Source of the DNA: Hyphomonas neptunium ATCC 15444 | Lineage (GTDB): Bacteria > Pseudomonadota > Alphaproteobacteria > Caulobacterales > Hyphomonadaceae | Direction of reading: 5' to 3' | Length of the DNA: 64,000 bases | NCBI RefSeq assembly: GCF_000013025.1 | Contig: NC_008358.1 | Span: 806,001-870,000 of the forward strand | Shown here: piece after piece, positions 28,989-38,700 of the stretch | How the letters are laid out: each line of letters starts with the position of its first letter | How positions within the stretch are numbered: position 1 is the stretch's first letter | Translations under genes and position numbers: made by a program | The notes under the pieces: generated by a model | Seen by the model: the letters and a program-made list of their open reading frames with translations, nothing else | What the model was told of the DNA's origin: nothing | Database searches by the model: none

Positions 28989-31900
28989 TTACTCTGCGGC
29001 GGGAAGGACTTCGCTGGGTGACTTGCGGTCTTCATTTGCGGCCAGTCCGCTTGGCGGCGGTGTGCGCGAGCCCCCGTCCCGGCGCGAACGCAACCAGGCC
29101 AGCAGCTTTTTGGCGCGGCGTTTCATGCGGTAAGGCACCAGCAGCCAGGTCGGGGTGACGAGCAGGATCATGATGGTCGAGAAGCCAAGACCGAAGACAA
29201 CTGCGGTGGCGAGCTGAACCCACCATTCGGCCGTTGCCCCGCCAAAATTGATCGCCCCGTCCGAGAACACCACCGTCATCTGAAGCACCATCGGAAGCAG
29301 ACCGCAGACGGTCGTTCCCGTGGTCAGCAGAATAGGCCGGATACGCTGAGCGGCTGTTGCCAGCGCGGCCTCTTCGGGCGCGCGGCCATCCGAAAGAAGA
29401 CGGTTATAAGTGTCGATCAGCACGATATTGTTGTTCACGACAATACCCGCGAGCGCCACGATTCCCGTTCCGATCATCAGGATACTGACATAGGGGAGGA
29501 CAAGATTGATACCGACCAGAACGCCGGCGGTCGAAATAATGACTGCGGTCAGAGTCAGGATCACCTGCCAGAAATTATTGTACTGCCAGAGCAGGATCAC
29601 GGCCATCATGAAGAGTGCCGCAGCCGCCGCGCCGCCAAAGAAGGCGGCTGCATCGGCGGTGTCTTCATCGGCGCCTTCAAAGCGCACTTCCACACCCGCA
29701 GGCATGTCCTGAGCGTCAATCCACTCTTTCAGTTCTGCAACGATTGCCGCGCCTGCGCCCTGTTCCTGAGCATTGGCGCGTACCGCGATCACCCGCTTGC
29801 CATCCCGGCGTTCGATCGTGCTGACGCGCGGCGCCGCTTCCCGGTCGACAAACAAGGACAGCGGAACATTGCCTTGAGGCGTCGTGATCCGCAGGCTGTC
29901 CAGAGCTGACGCTGACCGGTCATCCTCCGGAAAGCGTACCCGGATGTCGAGTTCGTCATTGGAATCATCCGGACGGTAGCGGCCCACCAGAATACCGTTG
30001 GTCACCAGCTGCACCGCTGCGCCAACCTGCGCAACATCCACCCCGAACTTGCCGGCTTCCGCGCGGTCGACCGTCAATTGATATTCCACGCCGGGCAATG
30101 GACGGGAATCGTCGATCTCCCGCACATCATCGCGCGCTTCCAGCCATCCGCGGATCATGTCCGCCGACTGATAAAGCTCATCATTGCCAAGTCCCAGAAG
30201 CGCAACCTGAATATCCTTGCCGCCGGGCGGGCCCTGTTCCCGTGCACTGATCTGGAAGCGCAGCGCGGGCACGTTCGACAGACGCTCACGCACGACCTCA
30301 AGCGTTTCGCGGCCATTGTAGGGGCCGTCCGCAGTTGTTTTCAGGTCCATGAGGATCTGGCCGATCGTGTCGGCGGGCATGCCGCCCGAGGCATCCATCA
30401 TCCCGCCATTGCCGGACACTCCGGAACGCGTCGACAGGGCCGTGATGCCATCAAGGTCGGCGATCGCGGCTTCAGCGCGCTTGACCAGGTCTGCCTGTTC
30501 ACTGGCAGACAGCGCCCCTTGGGCCTGCACGAAAACATAAGCCTGTTCCGGCTCGATATCGAGGAAGAGTTCGGATTTGTGCTGCTCGGATCCAAACCAC
30601 ATGAAAATCAGCACAACACTGCCAAATGCGACCGCCGTCGTGATCAACGGGCGGCGAATGGTTGCGCCAACGATGCCGACATAAGCGCCCAGCCAGCCTT
30701 TTGCCTTGCGGGGGTCGGCGTCTGCGGCAAGCGCGGCGAGATCCTCATCTGTGCCGCCGGGACGCGCGCCAAAAGTAGCGCCCATAACGGGCAGAAAAAT
30801 CAGTGCAGAGATCAGGGATGCGGTCAGAACAAAGATCAGCGTGATCGGCAGATACGCCATGAACTTGCCGGGCATGGAGTTCCAGAAAAGAAACGGAACG
30901 AATGCGGCCAGTGTGGTCAGTGCCGAACTGACAACCGGCCAGAACATGCGCTTTCCCGCCATGGCATAGGCCTGGCGCCGGTCCAGCCCTTCAGCCATCT
31001 TGCGGTCAGCATATTCGGTAACAATGATGCCGCCATCGACCAGCATGCCGACCGCGATCACCAGGCCGAACATCACCATCATGTTGATGGTGAAACCAAA
31101 CGCGCCGAGCAGAAGGAACGCCATCAGGAAGGTTGCCGGTATGGAAATCCCGACCAGCGCCGCAGACCGGACCCCGAGCGCGGCGACAACAATGATCATC
31201 ACGAGCAGCACGGCGGTCATGATCGAGCTTTGCAGCTGTCCCAGCTGCGTGCCGATCATTTCCGAAGTATCGGACGTAACAACTGCTTCAACGGTTGGCG
31301 GCCAGCTTTCCTGTTCAATGGCGATGGCCTCCCGAACATTGTTCGCTGTATCGAGAATATTCGCGCCGCTGCGTTTGACGACTTCGATCAGAAGCGAGCG
31401 CTCCCCATTGAAGGTCGCATAGCCCGTTGGGTCTTTGAAGGTGCGGCGCACGTCTGCCACGTCGCCCAGCGTGATAACGGCGTTGTCTGTCTGCTTCACC
31501 GGAAGCGCCAGCGCGTCCCCGGCCGTGCGGATAATGCCCGGAACCTTGACAGCAAAGCTGCCCTGGCCCGTCTCGATGGAGCCCGCCGCGACCAGCCGGT
31601 TGTTGGCCGAGACGACCGACATGATCTCCTGATAGGAGATATTGTAAGTCTCCAGCTTTACCGGATCGACGACGATTTCCAGCAGCTCTTCGCGCTTGCC
31701 CAGCACGCGGACTTCCAGAACATTGCCATCGCTTTCCAGCCGGTCTTTCAGATCTTCGGCAATTCGCGCCATGCCGCGTTCGGGCGCTTCGCCATAGAGG
31801 TTGACGACCAGCACGGGAAACTGGGAAGCGTTGAATTCGGTAACAATCGGTTCGCGCGCGTCCTCGGGGAAATAGCGCTTGGCCATATCCACCTTGTCTT

Positions 31901-32228
31901 TGACGTCCAGAACGGCCTGATCAATGTCGGCATCGATCTCGAATTCGAGAACCAGTTGGGCCGCGCCCTCGGTGCCATAGGAATTGAAGGTTTTCAGCCC
32001 TTCAAGGGACTGGATTTCCTGCTCGATCGGGCGGACCAGAAGGCGTTCGGAATCTTCCGGTGTCACGCCAGCCAGAGGAACGGTGATGGCCACGAAGGGG
32101 ATCGGAATATCCGGGTCCGCTTCCTTGGGCATGTTGATATAGGTGATCGTGCCTGCAAACAGCACACAAACCAGGATGGTCAGGATCATCCGGGTCCGGC
32201 CGATTGCCCAATCGACGACGCCTGTCAT
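28989..32228 (-). CDS. RND family efflux transporter, inner-membrane subunit
   Basis: A 1079-residue proton-driven pump of the RND superfamily, acting in a tripartite complex with the adaptor encoded upstream and an outer-membrane channel encoded elsewhere. The N-terminal helix is followed by ADPDIPIPFVAI, a motif of the family. Two sets of helices surround two large periplasmic loops. TM4 contains GMLVDGGIIVTE, where the first Asp of the proton relay is kept and the second is Gly. TM10 reads AGIVVNNNIVLID. The C-terminal 45 residues are a basic, Ser/Pro-rich tail. Overlaps the adaptor stop (ATGA). Substrate unknown. Confidence 0.95.
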   Translation of the reverse strand: MTGVVDWAIGRTRMILTILVCVLFAGTITYINMPKEADPDIPIPFVAITVPLAGVTPEDSERLLVRPIEQEIQSLEGLKTFNSYGTEGAAQLVLEFEIDADIDQAVLDVKDKVDMAKRYFPEDAREPIVTEFNASQFPVLVVNLYGEAPERGMARIAEDLKDRLESDGNVLEVRVLGKREELLEIVVDPVKLETYNISYQEIMSVVSANNRLVAAGSIETGQGSFAVKVPGIIRTAGDALALPVKQTDNAVITLGDVADVRRTFKDPTGYATFNGERSLLIEVVKRSGANILDTANNVREAIAIEQESWPPTVEAVVTSDTSEMIGTQLGQLQSSIMTAVLLVMIIVVAALGVRSAALVGISIPATFLMAFLLLGAFGFTINMMVMFGLVIAVGMLVDGGIIVTEYADRKMAEGLDRRQAYAMAGKRMFWPVVSSALTTLAAFVPFLFWNSMPGKFMAYLPITLIFVLTASLISALIFLPVMGATFGARPGGTDEDLAALAADADPRKAKGWLGAYVGIVGATIRRPLITTAVAFGSVVLIFMWFGSEQHKSELFLDIEPEQAYVFVQAQGALSASEQADLVKRAEAAIADLDGITALSTRSGVSGNGGMMDASGGMPADTIGQILMDLKTTADGPYNGRETLEVVRERLSNVPALRFQISAREQGPPGGKDIQVALLGLGNDELYQSADMIRGWLEARDDVREIDDSRPLPGVEYQLTVDRAEAGKFGVDVAQVGAAVQLVTNGILVGRYRPDDSNDELDIRVRFPEDDRSASALDSLRITTPQGNVPLSLFVDREAAPRVSTIERRDGKRVIAVRANAQEQGAGAAIVAELKEWIDAQDMPAGVEVRFEGADEDTADAAAFFGGAAAAALFMMAVILLWQYNNFWQVILTLTAVIISTAGVLVGINLVLPYVSILMIGTGIVALAGIVVNNNIVLIDTYNRLLSDGRAPEEAALATAAQRIRPILLTTGTTVCGLLPMVLQMTVVFSDGAINFGGATAEWWVQLATAVVFGLGFSTIMILLVTPTWLLVPYRMKRRAKKLLAWLRSRRDGGSRTPPPSGLAANEDRKSPSEVLPAAE

Positions 32229-33301
32229 GGACGGGCTCCCTCGGCCGGAACCGGTTTGATGGTCACGCCGTCATTGAGATAATCCTGGCCCATTGAAATG
32301 AGGAGGACGCGCTCGGGCAGGCCGGTTACCCAGGCGCCTTGCGGTGTTTCGTCAATCACCTGAACCGGCGCGAACGCGACGACATTGTCATCCACGACAT
32401 GGCGCACGCCAAGCTGGCCGCCATCGGACAGTGTCAGGAGCGACGGCTTGATCAGGGTGGCCTGCACATCGCCGGCAGGAAGGGTCATCGAGGCGGTGAT
32501 GCCGGCGGCCACGATGGCGTCACCGGTTTCAAGTTCCGCTTCAATCAGGAAAGTACGCGTCTGTTCGTTTGCCGTGCGCGCCACGAACCGCAGTTTTGCC
32601 GGAAACGTCCGCCCGTCAGCCAGCAGCACGTCAGCGGCCATGTCCTTCTGGAGAAGGCCCGCCTGCGCTTCGGTCACTTCAGCGGCCACGATCACGGGAT
32701 CAAGATCCACCAGCAAGCCACAGGCGCCGCCTGGCGAAAGGTAATCGCCTGCCTCGGCCATCCGGCGCTCAAACACGCCGGCGAACGGCGCGCGGATTTG
32801 TGTGCGGCCCAGTTCCACCTTTGCGGCGTTCACGGCCGCTTCAGCCGCGTCCAGCGTGGCCTTGGCCGATGCTTCCCGGTTGGCCGGTGTCAGCCCCTTT
32901 TCCGCGAGTTTGACCGCAGCTTCATAATCCACCCTTGCCGAGTCGCGGCCAGCTTCGGCTTCCTGAACGCGCGCGCTGCGCGCTTCGACATCAAGGCCGC
33001 AAAGCAGGGTTCCGGCTTTCACGAATGTTCCTTCACGGACCGGTGTGGAGACAACGGTGCCGGACGTACCAGATTTCAGTGTCACGGATTTGTCAGGCGC
33101 GGTACGTCCTTTGGCGGCGACACGGATGGTATGAAGCTGGCTTTGCGCCTCAACAACCAGCGCCTGCGGCGTTTCCGACCTGGTAGACGCTTCAGCGACG
33201 GACTGTTCCGTGCTGATACTTCCGCGCATCACGCTGCGGACTCCGAAGTAGGCGAGAATAACCGCCAGAATAATGGCTGCGATCAGGACGGAACGGTTCA
33301 C
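32225..33301 (-). CDS. RND efflux periplasmic adaptor subunit
   Basis: A membrane-fusion protein with an N-terminal anchor (SVLIAAIILAVILAYFGV), two lipoyl-type halves around a helical hairpin (residues about 90-190) with GTSGTVVS and RAPFAGVFERRMAEAGDYLS, and a beta-barrel domain. I prefer the GTG at 33301, seven to nine bases after AGGAAAG, over the ATG at 33343 that has no ribosome binding site; the latter would add 14 residues. It pairs with the pump gene through a 4-base overlap. No outer-membrane channel gene is nearby. Confidence 0.93.
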   Translation of the reverse strand: MNRSVLIAAIILAVILAYFGVRSVMRGSISTEQSVAEASTRSETPQALVVEAQSQLHTIRVAAKGRTAPDKSVTLKSGTSGTVVSTPVREGTFVKAGTLLCGLDVEARSARVQEAEAGRDSARVDYEAAVKLAEKGLTPANREASAKATLDAAEAAVNAAKVELGRTQIRAPFAGVFERRMAEAGDYLSPGGACGLLVDLDPVIVAAEVTEAQAGLLQKDMAADVLLADGRTFPAKLRFVARTANEQTRTFLIEAELETGDAIVAAGITASMTLPAGDVQATLIKPSLLTLSDGGQLGVRHVVDDNVVAFAPVQVIDETPQGAWVTGLPERVLLISMGQDYLNDGVTIKPVPAEGARP

Positions 33302-33463
33302 GGGAGAGATCTTTCCTGGGAGGACGGTCGTAAAATAGGGCATCCTGACGCAAGAGTCAGGGTTCGTGCTAAAAGATTTCTAGCACACGAGGCGTTTCCA
33401 GCCTGCAAAGGACGGGAACACTTTGGTTAATTGCTTGATCTGACTGATTAATTCTTGCGAATA

Positions 33464-34963
33464 TTACAGGGCAGACAGCGGAGGCTTTCGATCCGCCCAG
33501 GGGCGGGCGGCTTCCAGTTCGAGTGCCAGCTCGAACATTAGGGCGTCATCTCCCCGACGGCCGGAGAACATCGCCCCGATCGGCAGGCCCGCAGGTGACC
33601 AGGCCAGAGGCACGCTCATGGACGCGGCGCCCGCCACGTTCATCGGCGAGGTGTAGGCAACAAACTTCAGCACGCTGTCCATTACCGCGTCGAAATCGCC
33701 GTCCGGGGCCTGTTCGCCAACCGGAACCGCCGGACTGCCCGTTACGGGCGTCAGCAGGATGTCCAGATCGTTGAAGAAGCTGTGATACTCTTCCTCGAAG
33801 CCAAGCAGGTATCCCACGATGCCGGGCAGGTCGGTCAGGCGCGAGGCCGCCAGGTTTGCCAGTCCCAGCGTCCAGGGCTCCACGATGTCGGGACCAATCG
33901 GCTTGCCCGACGCTTCACTCACCTGACGCGCGAAATCCGCTGCGCCCGCAGCCCAATAGGTAATGAAGGCATCCGTGAACTTCGGCCCGTCCATCGGAAT
34001 GGTGTAATCGATCACCGTATGGCCAAGGTCACGGCAGAGCTGCGCCACGTCTTCAAGCGCGGCGCGCGTATCGGGATGAAGCTCCGTCCCGCCAATCGGT
34101 TCGGGCGCAAAGCCGATCCGCAACCGCCGTGTCAGGGGCTGAATTTCCCCCAGCGCCGGATAGGTGCCATCGAGCGCTTCTGCCGCGCGAAACAGCGCAA
34201 TGGAATCGCGCACACTGAGGGTCACGGCATGGTTCACCGAGATTTGCAATGGCGGGGGTATTGCGCCCGGTTCGCTGTAAGGCAGCCGGTCGCGAGACGG
34301 CTTCATGCCAAACACCCCGCAGGTCGATGCCGGTATACGGATTGATCCGCCCCCGTCGCTGGCATGCGCAAACGCCACCACGCGGGCCGCCACCAATGCC
34401 GCCGCGCCGCCCGAAGAACCGCCAGGTATGCGGCTCAGATCCCAGGGGTTGCGGGTTGGTCCATTGGAGAGAGGTTCGGTAGAAGAGATGAGCCCGGCTT
34501 CCGGCGTGGCCGATTTTCCGAGCGACACAATGCCGGCACCCCGCCATTTGGCGGCAAAGGGATTGTCCGCAGTGGCCAGTTGTTTCGGCAGCCCGCGGCT
34601 GCCCTTGAGTGTCGGCGCGCCGCGCCAGTCGATCAGATCCTTGATGAAGCTCGGCACGCCGGCAAACGGGCCGGAGAGCACACCGCTCGCATCCGACCGT
34701 GCCAGCTCGAAGGTCTCGGTGACAATACCGTTGATCGCCTCTTCTACGGCTCTGGCGCGCGCGATGGCTGCCTCCACTTCGGCCAGCGCCGTGGTTTCCC
34801 CCGCTTCAATTGCTGCCGCTATGGCAACCCCGTCCCGGAATCCTGCGGGCGCAACCGCGCTGTCTGCCGCCGGTTCAGTGTCCGAAGCCCTGGGGTTGCA
34901 GGCGGCGAGGGCAACGGTGGCGGCGCCCCCGGCAAGGGCGGCACGGCGTGTCAGTCTGGTCAT
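33464..34963 (-). CDS. Amidase-signature hydrolase, exported lipoprotein
   Basis: Amidase-signature family enzyme of about 500 residues that hydrolyses a C-N bond. Catalytic triad visible as K108 (PSFIKD), S184 (GGSSGG) and S207 (SDGGGSIR). The N-terminus has twin arginine (LTRRAALAGG) and a lipobox-like ALAAC with Cys22, so the enzyme is probably exported, perhaps by Tat, and lipid-anchored. The ATG at 34963 was chosen; a TTG one codon upstream is possible. Substrate cannot be predicted, since the family covers amides, nitrile-derived amides and peptides. Confidence 0.92.
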   Translation of the reverse strand: MTRLTRRAALAGGAATVALAACNPRASDTEPAADSAVAPAGFRDGVAIAAAIEAGETTALAEVEAAIARARAVEEAINGIVTETFELARSDASGVLSGPFAGVPSFIKDLIDWRGAPTLKGSRGLPKQLATADNPFAAKWRGAGIVSLGKSATPEAGLISSTEPLSNGPTRNPWDLSRIPGGSSGGAAALVAARVVAFAHASDGGGSIRIPASTCGVFGMKPSRDRLPYSEPGAIPPPLQISVNHAVTLSVRDSIALFRAAEALDGTYPALGEIQPLTRRLRIGFAPEPIGGTELHPDTRAALEDVAQLCRDLGHTVIDYTIPMDGPKFTDAFITYWAAGAADFARQVSEASGKPIGPDIVEPWTLGLANLAASRLTDLPGIVGYLLGFEEEYHSFFNDLDILLTPVTGSPAVPVGEQAPDGDFDAVMDSVLKFVAYTSPMNVAGAASMSVPLAWSPAGLPIGAMFSGRRGDDALMFELALELEAARPWADRKPPLSAL

Positions 34964-35125
34964 CAACGAAGCTCTCCGAACTCAGGCCTTTCAAGGCCGA
35001 TGAAGTACGTATCGTGGCGGGCAAGGGGCTCGCGCGCAAGTCTCGGGTGAAACCGGTGCTGGCACAGACAGGGCGCCTCGGTCTAAACGACAGAAAGCCC
35101 CGCCCTTTCCGCAGGACCCGAAGCG

Positions 35126-35875
35126 ATGACCGAGTTTGAACCACCCGAGCGGGACCGCGCCGACAAGGTACTGTTGGCGCTCGGTCATTTCGAGAGCCGC
35201 GCAGGCGCGCAGGCCGCCATCGCCGCCGGACGGGTCAAGGCGGATGGGCAGGTGATCCGCAAACCCTCGGAGATGATTTCCCGCAGCGCCGCCATCGAGG
35301 CCGAAGCGGCGCACCCCTACGTCTCGCGCGGCGGGCTGAAACTCGTCCATGCCCTGGATGTCTTCAGCATCGATGTCGCGGGAAAGGTCTGTCTTGATCT
35401 TGGCGCGTCAACCGGCGGCTTCACGGATGTTCTGCTGCAAAAGGGCGCGGCGCATGTCACGGCCATCGATGTTGGCCACGGCCAGCTGCATCCAAAGATC
35501 GCCGCTGATCCGCGCGTGACGGCTCATGAGGGGCTGAATGCCCGCGACCTGTCACCGAACCATATGAAGTCGGCGCCTGAGATCATCGTCTGTGATCTGA
35601 GCTTTGTATCCCTGCACAAGGTGCTTCCTGTGCCGCTTTCGCTGGCAACGCCGGACGCCGCGCTGATTGCCCTCTTCAAACCCCAGTTTGAAGTCGGGCC
35701 GGAGAATGTCGGCAAGGGTGGCATTGTCACCGATCAGACCGCCGTAGAGCAGGCGCTTGGCGCCTTTCCTGCATTCCTGTCCGGCTGCGGCTGGCTTGCG
35801 CAGGCCCCCATCCCCAGCCCGATAGAGGGCGGGGACGGAAACCGCGAATACCTGTTTCTGGCAAGGCGGCGCTGA
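35126..35875 (+). CDS. tlyA: TlyA family rRNA 2'-O-methyltransferase
   Basis: A 249-residue S4-domain (residues 10-70) plus FtsJ-like methyltransferase. SAM motif DLGASTGGFTD lies at 91-101; the K-D-K-E tetrad is K72, D157 (CDLS), K185 (LFKPQFE) and E243 (GNREYL). In mycobacteria TlyA methylates 16S C1409 and 23S C1920 and gives capreomycin sensitivity; older annotations call it haemolysin A. It is divergent from the amidase gene and its stop abuts the stop of the convergent copper-chaperone gene. Confidence 0.95.
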   Translation: MTEFEPPERDRADKVLLALGHFESRAGAQAAIAAGRVKADGQVIRKPSEMISRSAAIEAEAAHPYVSRGGLKLVHALDVFSIDVAGKVCLDLGASTGGFTDVLLQKGAAHVTAIDVGHGQLHPKIAADPRVTAHEGLNARDLSPNHMKSAPEIIVCDLSFVSLHKVLPVPLSLATPDAALIALFKPQFEVGPENVGKGGIVTDQTAVEQALGAFPAFLSGCGWLAQAPIPSPIEGGDGNREYLFLARRR

Positions 35876-36451
35876 CTATTCCTGCGCTGCAACCGTAAAC
35901 GGCACTTCGATCTCTTCGGTCGTTCCATCTTCAAATTGTGCGCGGACCAAAACCGTAACCGCTGCGCCAGGCGTCAGGGCGTCGGGCTGAACCCCGAAAA
36001 ACATCATGTGATCGCCGCCGCGTTTGAGCGCGCGGTCTCCATTGGCGGGCACCGGAAACGCGTCCACCTTGCGCATCGCCATCTTGCCGTCATCGCTCAT
36101 TTCGTGCGTGTGCAGCTCAACCGCCTGGGCAAACGAGGCTTCGGCGCCGACAATCGTGACGGCGCGCGCGCCCGCAGCGAATGTACCAAAGCCGGCCGTG
36201 ACATCCCGTCCTGCGGGCGGCACGAGAATGCTCCCCTCCAGCAGCGCCAGTGAGCCTGCGATGACACCGCGATCTACCGGCGCATCAGCTTCGGCGCCTG
36301 CATCATCGCCGTGCATGCCGGCGTGATCATCTTGGATGGCTTCGGCGGCAGGCGCTGCGATCGCGTCAGGTGCCGGCGCTTCCGCTGCCGGGGCGCAAGC
36401 CGCCAGGATCAGCGCGGCAACACCGGCGGCAGAGATAAGGGACACGCGCAT
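35876..36451 (-). CDS. PCuAC-type periplasmic copper chaperone, lipoprotein
   Basis: A 191-residue exported lipoprotein (lipobox LAAC, Cys19) with an Ala/Pro/Asp-rich, histidine-containing linker (DDHAGMHGDD) and a PCuAC/DUF461 domain. Candidate copper ligands are H114, H116, M126, H148 and M150, matching the H...M-X21-HXM pattern. Such proteins deliver Cu(I) to cytochrome oxidase. An inverted repeat (36461-36485) overlaps the ribosome binding region, suggesting metal- or structure-dependent control. No SCO or oxidase gene is adjacent. Confidence 0.9.
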   Translation of the reverse strand: MRVSLISAAGVAALILAACAPAAEAPAPDAIAAPAAEAIQDDHAGMHGDDAGAEADAPVDRGVIAGSLALLEGSILVPPAGRDVTAGFGTFAAGARAVTIVGAEASFAQAVELHTHEMSDDGKMAMRKVDAFPVPANGDRALKRGGDHMMFFGVQPDALTPGAAVTVLVRAQFEDGTTEEIEVPFTVAAQE

Positions 36452-36460
36452 GGGACAGCT

Positions 36461-36485
36461 CCGTTCAAATCTTAAATTTGACCGG
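36461..36485 (-). promoter_or_regulatory. Inverted repeat upstream of the copper chaperone gene
   Basis: CCGTTCAAAT and ATTTGACCGG (plus strand) form a 10-bp inverted repeat with one mismatch and a 5-base spacer, ten bases before the start codon. Its inner edge touches the GGAG ribosome binding site. It could be a repressor operator or an RNA hairpin. Confidence 0.5.
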
Positions 36486-36543
36486 AGTGAACTCTACCTC
36501 GCCGCCGCGGGCAACTCAGATTGTTGCCGCGCGTCAGCCTGCC

Positions 36544-37326
36544 TCAGTAGCCGTAAAGTTCTTCTTCCTGCTGCCAGCCGTCCTGAACCTGCCACTCGCG
36601 AGACCGCTCATTCCAGCAGGCCGTGACCGGGTCACGCATCACCTGGCCGTCCGGCATCCGCGTTTCGCGGTGAATGACGCGGCAATCTCCACCGCTCGCG
36701 CCCTGGCCGCCGCCATACTCATATCCACCTGATGGGGGATATGCGGGGGCGGGCGCTTGCGCCGGATAGGCCGGATAGCTTGAGGCCGGATATTGCTGAG
36801 GCGCAGGATACTGCTGCGGCGCCGGCTGGGGATAGGAGTTGGGCGCCCCGCGCATCACTTCGGCGCCGCCATAAAGCCCCTGCGTCGTCTGCGGGATCGA
36901 GCCGTAAGGGACCGATGAGTAACCGCTGACCGGCGCATAGGCGACCTGACAGTCCCCGCTGGATTTCTTGCCAATGTCGCTGCCCGCCAGGCCACCAACC
37001 AGCGCGCCGAGCGTTGCGCCAACCGCCACCTGACCGGAATTCGACCGGCTTTCCTTATAGGTGCGCGGTGGGCCATGGCGGCGATACTTGGTGTAATAGC
37101 GGTCGTTATCGATGTTGTTGCCGATGGCGCCTCCCAGTAGGCCGCCAACCACTGCGCCCATCACGGCGCCGGCCGTGCCATCAGACGATTTCTGCCGTTC
37201 GCACTGCACATTGCGGGCAGGCGCCGGATAGGGGTCATACCCATATCCATATTGCGCATGGGCCTCGCCGGGCAGAGATACCGCCAGGAGGCTCACGCCG
37301 CAGGCGAGAATGGCCATCTTCATCAT
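36544..37326 (-). CDS. Glycine-zipper envelope protein
   Basis: A 260-residue secreted protein: signal peptide (AILACGVSLLAVSLPGEAHA), a Tyr/Pro-rich stretch, then two glycine zippers (GAVMGAVVGGLLGGAIGNN and GATLGALVGGLAGSDIG) as in the rickettsial 17-kDa antigen family of outer-membrane proteins. A central Pro/Gln/Tyr repeat (QQYPAPQQYPA, AYPAQAPAPAYP) is low-complexity. The C-terminus contains a short domain with two cysteines (CRVIHRETRMPDG, ACWNERSREWQ). I took the ATG at 37326 with AAGGA eight bases before; the longer frame to 37896 overlaps the divergent methyltransferase antisense. Confidence 0.88.
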   Translation of the reverse strand: MMKMAILACGVSLLAVSLPGEAHAQYGYGYDPYPAPARNVQCERQKSSDGTAGAVMGAVVGGLLGGAIGNNIDNDRYYTKYRRHGPPRTYKESRSNSGQVAVGATLGALVGGLAGSDIGKKSSGDCQVAYAPVSGYSSVPYGSIPQTTQGLYGGAEVMRGAPNSYPQPAPQQYPAPQQYPASSYPAYPAQAPAPAYPPSGGYEYGGGQGASGGDCRVIHRETRMPDGQVMRDPVTACWNERSREWQVQDGWQQEEELYGY

Positions 37327-37452
37327 CACCACATTCCTTGTCGCTGGGCCGAGGGCCGCCACTGTCCAGCACACTTTGGCGCGGCCAAGCTGAACGGAAG
37401 CTGAAGCGCGCGATGGCTGGACGCGTGGCCGTGTCAGGCACATATTCTCCCT

Positions 37453-38550
37453 ATGGGATGGCGCAGAACAGCCTCGAAAACCGCCGCGCGCGCCGGCTAT
37501 GCCGCCGGGCAAGGGCTGCGCTCTGCCTGGTATACGGCCCAGATGCAGGCCGCCCGCGCCCGCGCCGAAGGGTTCAACCGCCCCGGCGAACCTGCGTTTC
37601 AGCCAAGCCGCGGCAAGCCCGACATGGCCGAACTGCGCCGGGCCTTCTTCGAGCTGTTCATCCAGGACCGGGCCAATATCGAGGCCGGCCTTTACCCCGC
37701 GCCGCGGGAGCTGGGCCTTGCCCGCTTGCCCGGCGCCCTGAAGTCGGCCCGCGCCTTTCAGCAGGATGTCAAAGCCGTCGACCAGAGGCGTCTTTCCAGA
37801 GACGGCAGCGAACTTGCGCGCACGCTGCAGGAAGAAAGCGACTTTCTCCACAGGAATGCCAATCGCTATCCCGAATATTATCTTCAGAACTTTCATTATC
37901 AGACCGGCGGCTGGTTTACCGATGAAAGCGCCCGGCTTTACGACACACAGGTGGAAGCCCTCTTCTCAGGCACGGCGGACGCCATGCGCCGCGCCGCCCT
38001 CGCGCAGATTGCCATAGAGCTCAAAGGGCGCGACCAGAGACAGGTAAGCCTGATGGATGTCGCCTGCGGCAACGGCCGCTTCCTTGAAACGGTGCTGGGC
38101 GTCTGGCCCCGCCTGAATGTCACGGGGCTTGATCTTTCGCCCTCCTACACAGAGGCCGCCCGCGCGCGCCTCGCGCCCTGGCGGCAGGCGGATATTATTC
38201 AGGACATGGCCGAGGCCATGCCTGTGGAAAACGCCAGCTTCGACATCGCCGTCTCCATCTTCCTGTTTCACGAGCTTCCCCCGCGCGTGCGCCCGCTTGT
38301 AGTCGCCGAGGTGTTCCGTGCACTGAAGCCTGGTGGCCTGTTCATCCTCGCAGACAGTTTGCAGTTTTCAGATCGCCCCGCGCTGGATGGCCTGCTCGAA
38401 TATTTTCCGCACGGGTTTCATGAGCCCTACTATAAAGACTATCTCGGATGGGCGCTGGACGAGACGCTGACAGAGGCAGGTTTTGTTAAGGAGTGTGGCA
38501 ATCTTGCCTTCCTTACGAAGGTTACTGCCTGGCGCAAACCGCTGCGCTGA
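37453..38550 (+). CDS. Class I SAM-dependent methyltransferase
   Basis: A 365-residue protein with an N-terminal helical extension of about 180 residues and a methyltransferase domain starting at LMDVACGNGRFLETV (motif I), LDLSPSYTEAAR (motif II) and ALKPGGLFILADS. The tail region PEYYLQNFHYQTGGWFTDESARLYD occurs in alphaproteobacterial relatives, which I know only as uncharacterised methyltransferases. No substrate is evident. It starts about 125 bases upstream-divergent from the glycine-zipper gene. Confidence 0.85.
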   Translation: MGWRRTASKTAARAGYAAGQGLRSAWYTAQMQAARARAEGFNRPGEPAFQPSRGKPDMAELRRAFFELFIQDRANIEAGLYPAPRELGLARLPGALKSARAFQQDVKAVDQRRLSRDGSELARTLQEESDFLHRNANRYPEYYLQNFHYQTGGWFTDESARLYDTQVEALFSGTADAMRRAALAQIAIELKGRDQRQVSLMDVACGNGRFLETVLGVWPRLNVTGLDLSPSYTEAARARLAPWRQADIIQDMAEAMPVENASFDIAVSIFLFHELPPRVRPLVVAEVFRALKPGGLFILADSLQFSDRPALDGLLEYFPHGFHEPYYKDYLGWALDETLTEAGFVKECGNLAFLTKVTAWRKPLR

Positions 38551-38653
38551 CAGCAACATTAAGCGTATGTAATTAATCGTGTTTTTTCAGACACAGTGTC
38601 ATGGATTTCCTGTCACATAACTGTATGGAAAGGTGGCATACGGATTTTTCATT

Positions 38654-38695
38654 GCTATCTCGCCGATGCGCTCAGCGCAGTTACTTGGAGATAGC
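38654..38695 (+). promoter_or_regulatory. Candidate RNA thermometer or switch over the outer-membrane protein ribosome binding site
   Basis: GCTATCTC (38654-38661) pairs perfectly with GAGATAGC (38688-38695), which contains the GGAG ribosome binding site five bases before the ATG. Between them TGCGC (38667-38671) and GCGCA (38675-38679) form a second stem. The nested structure would sequester translation initiation. Confidence 0.5.
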
Positions 38696-38700
38696 GTATA

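Noticed and set aside
37327..37896. N-terminal extension of the glycine-zipper gene
   Set aside because: Antisense to the methyltransferase gene and would hide a clear signal peptide beginning at 37326.
38559..38576. CtrA-type box TTAA...TTAA before the outer-membrane barrel gene
   Set aside because: The half-sites are ten bases apart rather than the usual seven, so it does not fit the consensus.
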